Assembly (NCBI GenBank): GCA_009908845.1
Contig: JAAAOQ010000248.1
Coordinates: 1 to 33,699 of the forward strand
Direction: 5' to 3'
DNA: 33,699 bases
From: Gammaproteobacteria bacterium
GTDB lineage: Bacteria; Pseudomonadota; Gammaproteobacteria; Chromatiales; Chromatiaceae
This document shows positions 8,463 through 19,483 of the stretch, one piece after another (the first letter of the stretch is position 1; each line of letters opens with the position of its first letter). The position numbers were made by a program, and so were the translations under genes. Below the pieces are notes generated by a model. That model did no database searches, was not told the DNA's origin, and saw nothing but the letters and a program-made list of their open reading frames with translations.

Positions 8463-10946
8463 ATGAGCGAGCAACAGGCAACGGCGCGGTTGGCCTTGCA
8501 CGATGCGACTCAGGGTGAGCTGATCCGGGTGCGCGGTCTGGTGCAGGGCGTCGGTTTTCGCCCGACGGTCTGGCGTCTGGCGCGGGAGGCAGAGCTGGTT
8601 GGCGATGTCTGCAACGACGCCGAGGGGGTGCTGATCCGGCTCTGGGGCAGCAGCGCCGAGATCGATGCCTTTTGCCAGCGCCTAATGCTCGAGTGCCCGC
8701 CGCTCGGGCGCATCGACGGCATCGAGCGCCGTCTCTGCGCTGGAGCGGCGCCGGCCACCTTCACCATCGTCGCTAGCGGCGGTGGACATGTCACCACCGG
8801 GGTGGTGCCCGATGCTGCGACCTGCGCCGCCTGTGCCGCCGAGATCCGGGATCCCGCCGACCGGCGCTTCCGCTACCCGTTCACCAACTGCACCCACTGC
8901 GGGCCCAGGCTAAGCATCGTCCGGTCGATCCCTTATGATCGTGCCAATACCAGCATGGCGCCGTTCAAGATGTGTCCGGCCTGCGCGGCCGAGTACCGTG
9001 ATCCGGCCGACCGGCGCTTCCATGCGCAGCCGAACGCCTGCCCCGAGTGCGGGCCGCGGGTCTGGCTGGGTGGGGCCGATGGCGCCGATCTGACTGCGGC
9101 CGATCCCGAGGCGTTGGATGCAGTCGATGCCGCGAGCCGGCTCCTCGCGCGCGGCGCCATCGTTGCAATCAAAGGGATCGGCGGCTTTCATCTGGCCTGT
9201 GATGCGACTAACGAAGAGGCGGTCGCGGCGCTGCGCGCGCGCAAGCGGCGGGCGGCGAAGCCGTTCGCGCTGATGGCGCGGGACCTCGAGGCGGTGCGCG
9301 CCTTCTGCCGGGTTGATCCGGCCGAGGCCGAGCTATTGGAATCGGCGGTCGCGCCGATCGTCCTGCTCGATCGGCTCGACTCATCGGCATCCAATGTCCC
9401 GGCGCCCGAAACGGCGGCGATCGCCGATGCGGTCGCGCCGGGGCAGTCCGGACTCGGTGTGATGCTGCCGTACAGCCCGCTGCACCACCTACTGCTGCAG
9501 GATTGGTCACGCCCGCTGGTGATGACCAGCGGCAACCTGAGCGATGAGCCGCAATGCATCGACAACGAGGATGCCTTGCAGCGGCTGGCCGGGATCGCCG
9601 ATGCCTGGCTGCTCAATGACCGTGCGATCGTCAATCGGGTCGATGATTCGGTGGCGCGTGTGATGGGCGGTCAGCGCCGCTGGCTGCGTCGGGCACGCGG
9701 GGCGGCGCCGGCGCCGCTCGCGCTGCCCGAGGGTTTCGCACAGGCGCCGCCGGTGCTCGCGCTCGGCGGCGAGCTGAAGAACACGGTCTGCCTGCTCACT
9801 CCGGGGGCCAGTCAGGGAACCGGCCAGGGAGCTACCCATGGAGCCAGCCAAGGAGCTAATCCGGGAGCCAGACCGGGAGCCAGCCGGGCGCAGGCGACGC
9901 TGTCGCAGCATCTCGGGGATCTGGAGGAGGCCCGCACCGCGCGTGAGTTCGAGCAGACGGTGGCGCTCTACAGGCAGCTATTCGAGCACGAGCCCGAGGT
10001 GATCGCGGTCGATCAGCACCCGGACTACCGGTCGTCGATGCTCGGGCGCCGCTTGGCCGCAGACCTCGGCGCGCGCCTGATCGAGGTCCAGCACCATGCG
10101 GCCCATCTGGCCTCGGTCTTGGCGGACGCCGGCTGGGCGGCCGATGCAGGGCCGGCGCTCGGCCTGATGCTCGACGGCCTCGGCTACGGGAGCGACGGCA
10201 CCCTCTGGGGCGGCGAGCTGCTGGTCGGCGATTATCGGCACTGGGCGCGCAGCGGCCATCTGCAACCGTTTCGGCTGCCGGGCGGCGAGCGCGCGATCCG
10301 CGAGCCCTGGCGCTGCCTCTATGCGCAGCTCGTCGCGGGCCTGGACTGGCCCGAGGTGCTGCGGCGCTGGGGCAACGTCGAGGCGATCGCGGCGCTGGAG
10401 ATGAAGCCCTTGGAACGGCTCGACGCGATGATCGCGAAGGGGCTGAACGCGCCGGTCACGACCTCGGCCGGGCGGTTATTCGATGCCGTCGCCGCGGCGC
10501 TCGGGATCTGTCGGGATGGGATCGCCTATGAGGCGCAGGCGGCGATCGAGCTCGAGACCCTAGCGCGACGGGCGCTGGATGAGGCCGGCTATCCGTTCGT
10601 GCTCGCGGGCGATGAAGACGCCTGGCGGCTCGATCCGGCGCCGATGTGGGCGGCGTTGCTCGACGATCTCGCCGCTGGCATCAGCGCGGAGCGGATCGCC
10701 GCGCGCTTCCACCTTGGCCTCGCCGAGGCATTGGCCGAGCTGGCCGCGCGGGCGGCGCAGGTGCACGGCATCGAGACCGTCGCGCTCTCCGGCGGCGTGC
10801 TCCAGAACCGGACCCTGTTCGAGGCGCTCACCGCGGCGCTGCGTGCGCGGGCATTGCGGGTGCTGAGTCATACGCAGGTGCCCGCCAACGACGGCGGCCT
10901 CGCGCTCGGGCAGGCCGCGATCGCGGCGCTGGCTGGCAGGTCCTGA
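8463..10946 (+). CDS. hypF: Carbamoyltransferase HypF, [NiFe]-hydrogenase maturation
   Basis: HypF uses carbamoyl phosphate and ATP to put a carbamoyl group on the C-terminal Cys of HypE, the source of the cyanide ligands of [NiFe] hydrogenase. The 827 residues run: acylphosphatase domain (about 20-110, VQGVGFRP at 27-34), two zinc fingers (Cys121/124/143/146 and 171/174/193/196), a YrdC-like domain (KGIGGFHLACDA onward), and a Kae1-like carbamoyltransferase domain (DQHPDYRSS, HHAAHLASVLAD, SGGVLQNRTLFEA). The start ATG at 8463 has gagg 9 nt upstream. The frame is open 48 codons further but without family similarity. The protein is longer than E. coli HypF (750), partly because of a 28-residue repeat insert at 448-475. 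No other hyp gene is adjacent. Confidence 0.97.
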   Translation: MSEQQATARLALHDATQGELIRVRGLVQGVGFRPTVWRLAREAELVGDVCNDAEGVLIRLWGSSAEIDAFCQRLMLECPPLGRIDGIERRLCAGAAPATFTIVASGGGHVTTGVVPDAATCAACAAEIRDPADRRFRYPFTNCTHCGPRLSIVRSIPYDRANTSMAPFKMCPACAAEYRDPADRRFHAQPNACPECGPRVWLGGADGADLTAADPEALDAVDAASRLLARGAIVAIKGIGGFHLACDATNEEAVAALRARKRRAAKPFALMARDLEAVRAFCRVDPAEAELLESAVAPIVLLDRLDSSASNVPAPETAAIADAVAPGQSGLGVMLPYSPLHHLLLQDWSRPLVMTSGNLSDEPQCIDNEDALQRLAGIADAWLLNDRAIVNRVDDSVARVMGGQRRWLRRARGAAPAPLALPEGFAQAPPVLALGGELKNTVCLLTPGASQGTGQGATHGASQGANPGARPGASRAQATLSQHLGDLEEARTAREFEQTVALYRQLFEHEPEVIAVDQHPDYRSSMLGRRLAADLGARLIEVQHHAAHLASVLADAGWAADAGPALGLMLDGLGYGSDGTLWGGELLVGDYRHWARSGHLQPFRLPGGERAIREPWRCLYAQLVAGLDWPEVLRRWGNVEAIAALEMKPLERLDAMIAKGLNAPVTTSAGRLFDAVAAALGICRDGIAYEAQAAIELETLARRALDEAGYPFVLAGDEDAWRLDPAPMWAALLDDLAAGISAERIAARFHLGLAEALAELAARAAQVHGIETVALSGGVLQNRTLFEALTAALRARALRVLSHTQVPANDGGLALGQAAIAALAGRS
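9804..9887 (+). repeat. Seven tandem 12-bp repeats inside hypF
   Basis: Seven in-frame units near ggagccagccag run back to back and encode four-residue units: GASQ, GTGQ, GATH, GASQ, GANP, GARP, GASR. The array sits between the conserved strands GGELKNTVCLL and LSQHLGDLEEA at the start of the Kae1-like domain, in a place where HypF normally has a short loop. The 12-bp period keeps the frame if copies are gained or lost. Confidence 0.92.
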
Positions 10947-11034
10947 TTGGCCGCCAGGGCCTGATCGCCTGCCTCCTGTCGCGATCGCGAGCAGCCGCTT
11001 GTGCAGGCTCACCGGTCACCCTGATCGACCCCGC

Positions 11035-12672
11035 TCAGTCCCCGCGGCCCCAGTTGCCGGCGCGCGGGCGGTAGCGGTCCGGGATCAGCACCGTCGGGCG
11101 CAGTTGGCTCGGGTCCTGTTGCGGGAAGTCGAGGGTATAGTGCAGCCCCCGGCTCTCGCGCCGGCGCTGCGCCGACTGCACGATCAGGTCGGCGACGTCG
11201 ACCAGGTTGCGCAGCTCGAGCAGGTCGGTCTCGACGCGGAAGTGGCTGTAGTGCTCGATGATCTCCTGGCGCAGCAGGTCGACGCGGCGCTTGGCGCGCT
11301 GCAGGCGCTTGTTGGTGCGCACGATGCCGACATAGTCCCACATGAAGCGGCGCAGTTCCTCCCAGTTGTGTGAGATCACGACCTCCTCGTCGGGCTCGGT
11401 GACGCGGCTGGCGTCCCAGGCCGGGACCTCGGGCGGCTGTGACCAATCCTGCGCGAGCGCGTCGATGTCCGCGGCCGCAAGCTCGGCGAAGACCAGGCAT
11501 TCGAGCAGCGAGTTGCTCGCCATCCGGTTGGCGCCGTGCAGACCGGTGTAGGCGGTCTCGCCGATCGCATAGAGGCCGGGCAGGTCGGTGCGGGCGCGGG
11601 CGTCGACCAGCAGGCCGCCGCAGGTATAGTGCGCGGCCGGGACCACTGGGATCGGCTCCTGGGTGATGTCGATGCCGAGCACGAGGCAGCGCGCATGGAT
11701 GGTCGGGAAGTGCTCGGTGATGAACTCCGCGCTGCGGTGGGAGATGTCGAGATGGACGAACTTGCTGCCGGTGCGCTTGATCTCGTGGTCGATCGCGCGC
11801 GCGACCACATCGCGCGGGGCCAGCTCTTCGCGCGCGTCGAAGCGGGGCATGAAGCGCTCGCCATTGGGCAGCCGCAGCCTGGCACCTTCTCCGCGCAGGG
11901 CCTCGGTGATCAGGAAGGATTTGGCCTTAGAGTGATAGAGACAGGTCGGATGGAACTGCATGAACTCCATGTTCGCGACCCGGCAGCCGGCGCGCCAGCC
12001 CATCGCGATGCCGTCGCCGGTGGCGACATCAGGGTTACTCGTGTAGAGGTAGACCTTGCTGGCGCCGCCGCTAGCGATGACCACGAAGCGCGCGAGGAAG
12101 GTCTTGACCGCATTGCTGCGGCTGTCGAGCAGGTAGGCGCCGAGCACACGATTGCCGTTGCGTCCGAGCTTGCGCTCGGTGATCAGATCGACCGCGGCAT
12201 GATGCTCGAACAGCTCGACGTTGCCCCGCGCGCGCACCAGATCGCTCAGCGTGGTCTCGACCGCGCGCCCGGTGGCATCGGCGGCGTGGATGACGCGCCG
12301 GTGGGTATGACCGCCCTCGCGCGTCAGGTGGTAGCCGCTGGAATCGGTAGCGCTGTCGTCGCGGGTGAACTGGACGCCGGCGTCGAGCAGCCAATGGATG
12401 TTGGCCGGTCCGCGCTCGACGACCAGGCGCACGGTGGCCTCGTCGCAGAGCCCGTCGCCGGCCTTCAGGGTATCCTGTACATGGGCGTCGACGGTGTCGG
12501 TGGCGTTCAGGACCGCGGAGATGCCGCCTTGCGCATAGAGGGTGTTGCCCTCCTGGAGCTCGCGCTTGGAGATCACTGCGACCGAGAGTTGGGAAGGAAG
12601 CCGCAGCGCCAGGCTCAGGCCGGCGGCGCCGCTGCCGATGATCAGGACGTCATGGCGATTGGGATTGGACAT
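11035..12672 (-). CDS. nadB: L-aspartate oxidase (NAD biosynthesis)
   Basis: FAD enzyme that oxidises L-aspartate to iminoaspartate, the first step of de novo NAD synthesis, using oxygen or fumarate. The 545-residue product matches the family length (E. coli 540). The start ATG at 12672 is chosen because ggag lies 5 nt upstream; a GTG seven codons earlier is less likely. Visible are the FAD-binding GSGAAGLSLAL at the N-terminus, the GGHTHRRVIHAADATG segment, FHPTCLYH, RGEGARLRLPNG, the TCGGLLVD loop and GETAYTGLHGANRMASNSLLE. The C-terminal helical domain is complete. It is divergent from rpoE, the typical Pseudomonas-like neighbourhood, and convergent with hypF across an 88-nt gap. Confidence 0.96.
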   Translation of the reverse strand: MSNPNRHDVLIIGSGAAGLSLALRLPSQLSVAVISKRELQEGNTLYAQGGISAVLNATDTVDAHVQDTLKAGDGLCDEATVRLVVERGPANIHWLLDAGVQFTRDDSATDSSGYHLTREGGHTHRRVIHAADATGRAVETTLSDLVRARGNVELFEHHAAVDLITERKLGRNGNRVLGAYLLDSRSNAVKTFLARFVVIASGGASKVYLYTSNPDVATGDGIAMGWRAGCRVANMEFMQFHPTCLYHSKAKSFLITEALRGEGARLRLPNGERFMPRFDAREELAPRDVVARAIDHEIKRTGSKFVHLDISHRSAEFITEHFPTIHARCLVLGIDITQEPIPVVPAAHYTCGGLLVDARARTDLPGLYAIGETAYTGLHGANRMASNSLLECLVFAELAAADIDALAQDWSQPPEVPAWDASRVTEPDEEVVISHNWEELRRFMWDYVGIVRTNKRLQRAKRRVDLLRQEIIEHYSHFRVETDLLELRNLVDVADLIVQSAQRRRESRGLHYTLDFPQQDPSQLRPTVLIPDRYRPRAGNWGRGD

Positions 12673-13017
12673 GATCACTCCGACTGCTCGCACGGTCTCG
12701 GCCGACAGCAGGTGATCGGTCTTCAGAACGCGCTTTCAAGTGCAGTATGCCGCAGGCGCGCGACGGCGTCGCCTCTCGAGCGATCATGAGCGGCCTGTGT
12801 CGTCCTTCAGCGGAAGCTGTCTGGGCTTGTTCATGTTTGAAGGTGAACAGATAGTAGACTAAGCCGGTGGCTGAATGGGTCATGGTTAGGCAGTCCGATC
12901 AGAAGCGGCGGTCGTTGCGTCACATCAATCGGTCCCGCAGCAAGCTGCGAACTTTCTTTTGCGAGGTGGTGTCAATGCGCCAGGTAAGCTGGCAACTGCA
13001 GGCTCGGGGCGATCCGC
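12673..13017. other. Divergent nadB-rpoE control region
   Basis: A 345-nt non-coding stretch between two divergent starts. It holds the sigma-E-like promoter at 12949-12976 for rpoE and the ribosome binding site gggg at 13006-13009. On the nadB side I see only its ribosome binding site; no sigma-70 promoter with good spacing could be picked out by eye. Confidence 0.7.
12949..12976 (+). promoter_or_regulatory. Sigma-E (AlgU)-type promoter upstream of rpoE
   Basis: GAACTT at 12949-12954, within gcgaacttt, fits the -35 of RpoE/AlgU promoters. After 17 nt comes TCAAT at 12972-12976, fitting the TC-A-type -10. It lies about 40 nt before the rpoE start, where an autoregulatory promoter would be expected. 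Confidence 0.6.
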
Positions 13018-13596
13018 GTGTCTGAGCGCGAGGTCGATCAAGCGCTCGTGGAGCGTGCTCAGGCCGGCGATCGTCGTGCATTCGATCTACTGGTGCTCAA
13101 GTACCAGCAGAAGATTGCGGCACTGGTGGGCCGTTATCTCCGCGACAGCGCCGAGGTGCTGGATGTGACGCAGGATGCCTTCCTAAAGGCCTATCGCGCG
13201 CTGCCGGGCTTCCGCGGCGAATCGGCGTTCTACACCTGGATCTACCGGATCGCGATCAATACGGTGAAGAATCACATGGTCGCCCAGAGTCGGCGGCCCC
13301 CGGGCGATGACGTCGACGCCGAGCTCGCCGAACAGATGGACCTCGGCACGCCGCTGCGCGATAGCGGCACCCCGGAACGCGAGGCACTCAGCGACGAGAT
13401 AGCAGGGACCGTGCAGGCGGCACTCGATGCGCTGCCTGACGATCTGCGGACGGCGATCATGTTTCGTGAGATCGATGGCATGAGCTATGAGGAGATCGCG
13501 ACCGCGATGGACTGTCCAATCGGGACCGTTCGCTCGCGCATCTTTCGCGCGCGCGAGGCGATCGACAAGCGCTTGCGGCCATTGCTCGAGGGATAG
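13018..13596 (+). CDS. rpoE: ECF sigma factor RpoE/AlgU
   Basis: Extracytoplasmic-function sigma factor of the envelope-stress response, held inactive by the membrane anti-sigma factor encoded next to it. The 192 residues match the family. Region 2 (DVTQDAFLKAYRALPGFRGESAFYTW, about 50-80) binds the -10 element, and region 4 (LPDDLRTAIMFREIDGMSYEEIA then GTVRSRIFRAREAI, about 140-185) binds the -35. The start is GTG at 13018 (MSEREVDQALVERAQAGD), with gggg 8 nt upstream. The first gene of the mucABCD-type cluster, it probably drives its own transcription from the upstream sigma-E promoter. Confidence 0.96.
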   Translation: MSEREVDQALVERAQAGDRRAFDLLVLKYQQKIAALVGRYLRDSAEVLDVTQDAFLKAYRALPGFRGESAFYTWIYRIAINTVKNHMVAQSRRPPGDDVDAELAEQMDLGTPLRDSGTPEREALSDEIAGTVQAALDALPDDLRTAIMFREIDGMSYEEIATAMDCPIGTVRSRIFRAREAIDKRLRPLLEG

Positions 13597-13683
13597 AGGC
13601 GGGGCCCGCAAGTCCGGATGGCTTCGAGATAACGGCACTCGGTCATTCCGATCCATGAACGACTGGCGTGTGAAGGCGATAAC

Positions 13684-14274
13684 ATGACGACATCAACATC
13701 GGACCAACGGCATCTAGCGGCGCTCATTGACGGTGAACCGGGTCCTGGCGGGTTCGACGAAGCGATCCGGGCAGCGGAACGGGATGCAGCGCTCCGCGAT
13801 CGCTTCGAACGGGGGCTACTGATCGGTCAGATCCTGCGCGGTGAGCCGATGCTGTCCGGTGCACGGGCGATCAGCGGCCGGGTCGCCGGTACACTGTCGA
13901 ACGAGCCGGTCATGCTGTTGCGGCAGCGGCAGCCCGGTTTGCGGGCGCGCCCGATCAATCGCCCTGCCGCTGCACTGGCGCTGGCGGCGAGTCTGGTCGC
14001 GGTTGCCGTGCTCGTCGGCCCGAGTCTGCTCTCAGGGCCAGGAGCAGGGGGGGCGGACCCGATCCTGGCAGATGCTGCGGACGGCTCACAGTCGGTCGAT
14101 GGTGCCTCAGACGCGGTGGAGCCCAGCCTGGTCGCGCAGTGGTCGATGGGTGATCCGGCGAGCTCGACTGAGCTGGACGCGCTGCTCGTCGACCACCGGG
14201 AACGGGCTTCGGCCTCCGGGCTAACCGGCTTTATTCCGTATGCGGCTGTGGTTGGTCAAAGTGGCGTGCGTTAA
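13684..14274 (+). CDS. mucA: Anti-sigma-E factor MucA/RseA
   Basis: Inner-membrane protein whose cytoplasmic N-terminus binds RpoE; regulated proteolysis of it releases the sigma factor. The 196-residue product has an N-terminal acidic/helical domain (HLAALIDGEPG..., about 8-75), one membrane segment (about 94-116: PAAALALAASLVAVAVLVGP) and a periplasmic tail ending GVR. Length and layout match MucA/RseA. Sequence similarity in this family is low, so position directly after rpoE carries much of the weight. The start ATG at 13684 has aagg 7 nt upstream. The periplasmic C-terminus is where DegS-type proteases sense misfolded porins in E. coli. Confidence 0.92.
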   Translation: MTTSTSDQRHLAALIDGEPGPGGFDEAIRAAERDAALRDRFERGLLIGQILRGEPMLSGARAISGRVAGTLSNEPVMLLRQRQPGLRARPINRPAAALALAASLVAVAVLVGPSLLSGPGAGGADPILADAADGSQSVDGASDAVEPSLVAQWSMGDPASSTELDALLVDHRERASASGLTGFIPYAAVVGQSGVR

Positions 14275-14278
14275 ACGG

Positions 14279-15340
14279 ATGCGAGGCGCCGCCCTGCACC
14301 ATGTCGCGGCTGGGCTTGTGTTCGTCGGTTTCGGACTCGCGCTCGCGGCCGCATCGGCAGCGGATCAGCAGGTTGGCAGTAATGACTATTCACCAATGGA
14401 TTGGCTCGCGCGGATGGCGCGGGCGCTGACGAAGCTCGAGTACGAGGGCACGTTGGTCTATCTGCATGGACACGAGCTCTCGACGCTGCGAATCGCTCAC
14501 CGCATCGAGAACGGCCAGCCGCGTGAAAGCCTTCTTGCGCTCAGTGGCCCTATCCGGGCGGTGGCCCGGAGTCACCAGCGAGTCACCTGCGTGCTCCCCG
14601 ATGCCCGGGCGATCTCGGTGCCACGGCACCCTCCGCACTCGGCCGCAACGCTGCATCCCGGACCACTGGATATCGAACGGTTGCAACCGCACTACCTGAT
14701 CCATCCGTTGGGGCGCTCGCGCGTGGCCGGACGTGATACCCGGGTTATCGGGATCATACCGAAGGACGACCTACGCTACGGGTACCGCTTCTTCATCGAC
14801 GAAGCGACCGGTCTGCCATTGAAGACCGATCTGATGAACAGTGCGGCGACCCCGATCGAGCAGGTCATGTTCACCGAGGTCGATTTCCTCGAACAGAGCG
14901 ACGAGCCGCCCGCTCTCGGCGCAGCGCCTGCGCCCAGTGCCGTGCTGGCCCAGGCTGGGCCTGATGGCGGGGATGGCACGGATATGAGTGCCAGGACGCT
15001 CCGCGCCGAATCGGCCCTGACGCGCTCCGACGTGCGGGCCGGGCCCTGGACCTTCGCCGAGCTTCCAGCCGGCTACCGTGTTGCGGCAGGCGATTCGGTC
15101 GATCTCGACGGCGAGCACGCCCGCCGCTGGTTCATGGTAACTGACGGTCTCTCGGCGGTGTCGGTCTATATCGAGCCCGATCGGGGGCAGGGATTCGCGG
15201 GCACCAAGCGCATCGGAGCGGTCAATGCGGCCGGTCGAATACTCGATCATCACCAGGTGACGGTCGTTGGCGAAGCGCCTCTGCAGACCGTGCAGGCAAT
15301 TGCCGAGGCGGTGACCGTCAATGAAGGCCCGGCACACTGA
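14279..15340 (+). CDS. mucB: Sigma-E regulatory protein MucB/RseB
   Basis: Periplasmic protein that binds the anti-sigma factor and shields it from proteolysis until it senses lipoprotein or LPS intermediates. From the ATG at 14279, four bases after the mucA stop, it is 353 residues with a signal peptide (MRGAALHHVAAGLVFVGFGL, cleavage near residue 27). An ATG at 14240 in the same frame, overlapping mucA, is the alternative. The lipoprotein-fold N-domain (DWLARMARALTKLEYEGTLVYLHG, about 38-60; YRFFIDEATGLPLKTDL about 170) and the C-domain (RAGPWTFAELPAGYRV, WFMVTDGLSAVSVYIEP) are typical RseB sequence. A proline/alanine-rich linker near residues 210-245 is longer than usual. Confidence 0.93.
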   Translation: MRGAALHHVAAGLVFVGFGLALAAASAADQQVGSNDYSPMDWLARMARALTKLEYEGTLVYLHGHELSTLRIAHRIENGQPRESLLALSGPIRAVARSHQRVTCVLPDARAISVPRHPPHSAATLHPGPLDIERLQPHYLIHPLGRSRVAGRDTRVIGIIPKDDLRYGYRFFIDEATGLPLKTDLMNSAATPIEQVMFTEVDFLEQSDEPPALGAAPAPSAVLAQAGPDGGDGTDMSARTLRAESALTRSDVRAGPWTFAELPAGYRVAAGDSVDLDGEHARRWFMVTDGLSAVSVYIEPDRGQGFAGTKRIGAVNAAGRILDHHQVTVVGEAPLQTVQAIAEAVTVNEGPAH

Positions 15341-15376
15341 CTTGCCAGTGTCGGCTGATACGCGCAAGATTTCAGG

Positions 15377-15853
15377 ATGATCGAAGAGAACGCCGTTGTC
15401 GTCGCCGCTGAGGCGGGAATCATCGAGGTCGAGATCCATCGTCGGGCGAGCTGCAACGCCTGCAGTGCGCGGTCTGGCTGTGGCGTGTCACTGCTCGATC
15501 GTGTGCTGGGGCGGCGTCCGCAGCGGCTCGTGCTCGCTAACAAGCTTGATGCTCGCGTGGGCGATGAGGTCGTGATCGGGATTCCCGAGGAGGCGTTGCT
15601 GAAGGCTGCTGTTGCAGCCTATATGCTCCCACTGCTCGGCCTGCTGAGCGGCGGCATCATCGGCGACCTGCTCGTGAACGATGCCTCTGTTGGGGAAGCG
15701 GTCCCGCTCTTGGGCGGGCTCATCGGGCTTGGGATCGGTCTGCTTGGCACCCGATTCTATAGCCGTCGGCTTGCGACGGACCCACAGTGGCGCGCCGTCT
15801 TGCTGCGCCGCGTCACAGGCAGTCTGGCAGTCGGTCTCCCGAGCACACACTGA
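15377..15853 (+). CDS. mucC: SoxR-reducing-system/sigma-E regulator RseC/MucC
   Basis: Inner-membrane protein of the RseC family, which modulates RpoE activity and is related to the RsxC-linked SoxR reducer. The 158 residues contain an N-terminal cytoplasmic domain with three cysteines at 26, 29 and 35 (CxxCx5C, plausibly an Fe-S or redox site) and two membrane segments (about 75-95 and 108-127). The start ATG at 15377 lies 36 nt after mucB. Gene order and the Cys motif agree with the family; the exact biochemical role is not established. Confidence 0.92.
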   Translation: MIEENAVVVAAEAGIIEVEIHRRASCNACSARSGCGVSLLDRVLGRRPQRLVLANKLDARVGDEVVIGIPEEALLKAAVAAYMLPLLGLLSGGIIGDLLVNDASVGEAVPLLGGLIGLGIGLLGTRFYSRRLATDPQWRAVLLRRVTGSLAVGLPSTH

Positions 15854-15951
15854 GCACGTCTCACATCGCCTCCACTATTCTGACCTGAGCCCCGCCTCAG
15901 TCTCGGGCGTTCCCGGGCCCACCAGTCCGCTTTGGCCCGATCCGTTCTGTT

Positions 15952-15963
15952 ATCGTTAACGAT
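15952..15963. promoter_or_regulatory. Perfect palindrome upstream of mucD
   Basis: The 12-bp sequence atcgttaacgat reads identically on both strands. It lies 58 nt upstream of the preferred mucD start, in the 168-nt gap that separates mucC from mucD. It looks like a binding site for a dimeric regulator or a relaxed promoter region, but no regulator can be named. Confidence 0.3.
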
Positions 15964-16021
15964 GAGAGCCCAGCGTGGCGTCGCTGGTGTTGTCCCATTT
16001 CGTGTCGACTCGACCTTAGGT

Positions 16022-17500
16022 ATGTGCAAACGGTCTTGGCTCCTGCTCGTGCTCATCGGTTTTTGCACCCTGAGTGCCTTCTTGACCACACCGCACGGGG
16101 GGGAGGCGTTTGCTCAGCCGCCAGCGGAGTCTTCGCGCGGCTCGGCAGCGCTCGTCACCGGGCTCCCGGATTTCACTCCGCTGGTTAAACGCTTTGGCCC
16201 GTCCGTCGTCAACATCAGTAGCAAGCAGCGCTATGGCGCTGGGCCGCAGGATTTCGAGGACGAGCACGGCCTGCCGGAGGATAGCCCGCTCTACGACTTC
16301 TTTCGTCGTTTCTTCGGCGATGAGGGGCCATTACCCGATGAGGGTGATCTGGGACGCTCGCTCGGCTCCGGGTTCATCCTGAGCCCGGATGGCTATGTGC
16401 TCACGAATGCGCATGTGGTCGAGGCTGCTGATGAAATCATTGTCCGGATGAGCGACCGGCGCGAGTTCGTCGCCGAGATCGTCGGCAGCGATGAGCGTAG
16501 TGATATCGCGTTGGTGAAGATCGATGCCGAAGACCTGCCCGCAGTCGAACTCGGGGATTCGGATGCGGTCGAGGTCGGGGCCTGGGTGCTCGCGATCGGC
16601 TCCCCGTTCGGCTTCGAGCATTCGGCCACCGCAGGGATCGTCAGCGCCAAGGGGCGTTCGCTGCCTTCAGAGAACTACGTGCCCTTCATCCAGACCGATG
16701 TCGCGATCAATCCAGGCAACTCGGGCGGTCCGCTGTTCGATCTCCAAGGCCGTGTCGTTGGCGTGAACTCACAGATCTATAGCCGCACCGGCGGTTTTAT
16801 GGGACTGTCTTTCGCGATTCCGATCGATGTCGCGATCGATGTCGTAGAGCAGCTCATGGACAAGGGGCGGGTCAGTCGGGGCTGGCTCGGCGTGCTGGTC
16901 CAAGACGTGACGCGGGATCTCGCCGAACCGTTCGGACTGCCGCACCCGGTTGGTGCGCTGGTTTCCGAGGTCCTACCGGGCAGTCCTGCTGAGGAGGCTG
17001 GCTTGCGGGCCGGTGATATCATTCTGGCATTCGATGGAGTCGAGGTGCCGACCTCGAGCAATTTGCCCCCATTGGTCGGTGCAACCAAGGTCGATGTGAC
17101 CGTGGACGTTGAGATCCTGCGTGATCGTGAACGCCAGACGATTGCCGTGACCCTGGCCGAGCTGCCCGATGACGAGACGAGCTTGATCGCGTCCGGCCAT
17201 CCGACGCCGCCGGCCGCAGATCGGCTTGGTCTGGTGATCAAGGCCGTGCCGAAGGATCAGCGCGAGGTGCTCGGTATCGACGAAGGTGGCGTCCTGGTCG
17301 ATCGGGTCGAGACCGGCCCAGCCGAACGCGGCGGCCTGCGCGCGGGGGATGTCATCCTCGCCCTCGGCAATGATCCGGTCACCGGACCGGCGGCGTTCGA
17401 GCGCATGGTTCAGGCGCTGCCAGCCGGACAGTCGGTGGCGATGCTGGTCCAGCGCGGCGACGGACGCATGTTCTATGCGCTGCGCGTGCCGCCCGAGTAG
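16022..17500 (+). CDS. mucD: Periplasmic serine protease MucD (DegP/HtrA family)
   Basis: Envelope quality-control protease and chaperone. From the ATG at 16022 the 492-residue product opens with a signal peptide ([20 protein letters not shown], cleavage near GEAFA, about residue 32). ATG 15962 and a GTG at 15932 upstream in the same frame would bury that signal, so they are less likely. The trypsin-like domain has the triad His131 (TNAHVV), Asp161 (SDIAL) and Ser234 (GNSGG). PDZ1 (about 285-375, [11 protein letters not shown]) and PDZ2 (about 395-490, [16 protein letters not shown]) follow. Placed last in the rpoE-mucABC cluster, it degrades misfolded proteins that would otherwise activate RpoE. 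A 168-nt gap and a palindrome suggest it may also have its own promoter. Confidence 0.95.
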   Translation: MCKRSWLLLVLIGFCTLSAFLTTPHGGEAFAQPPAESSRGSAALVTGLPDFTPLVKRFGPSVVNISSKQRYGAGPQDFEDEHGLPEDSPLYDFFRRFFGDEGPLPDEGDLGRSLGSGFILSPDGYVLTNAHVVEAADEIIVRMSDRREFVAEIVGSDERSDIALVKIDAEDLPAVELGDSDAVEVGAWVLAIGSPFGFEHSATAGIVSAKGRSLPSENYVPFIQTDVAINPGNSGGPLFDLQGRVVGVNSQIYSRTGGFMGLSFAIPIDVAIDVVEQLMDKGRVSRGWLGVLVQDVTRDLAEPFGLPHPVGALVSEVLPGSPAEEAGLRAGDIILAFDGVEVPTSSNLPPLVGATKVDVTVDVEILRDRERQTIAVTLAELPDDETSLIASGHPTPPAADRLGLVIKAVPKDQREVLGIDEGGVLVDRVETGPAERGGLRAGDVILALGNDPVTGPAAFERMVQALPAGQSVAMLVQRGDGRMFYALRVPPE

Positions 17501-17598
17501 GGGGTCCGTGTCGCCGAGTACCCTCCTGTCCTGTGCCGGGGTCCGATCGCCCGGGGAAACAGGTTGCCCGATCGGATACCCGAGGATATCGTCTGCCG

Positions 17599-19404
<1,806 letters not shown>

Positions 19405-19483
19405 GGTTTTTGCGGTCCGGTCCTGACCCTGAGGGAGGGTGGGCGCTCGGAGCGCCGATCCGGTCAGGAGACGCAATCAGACT

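Noticed and set aside
11536-12789. 417-codon open frame on the plus strand
   Set aside because: Antisense to nadB, which is fully recognisable; no domain in the opposite frame.
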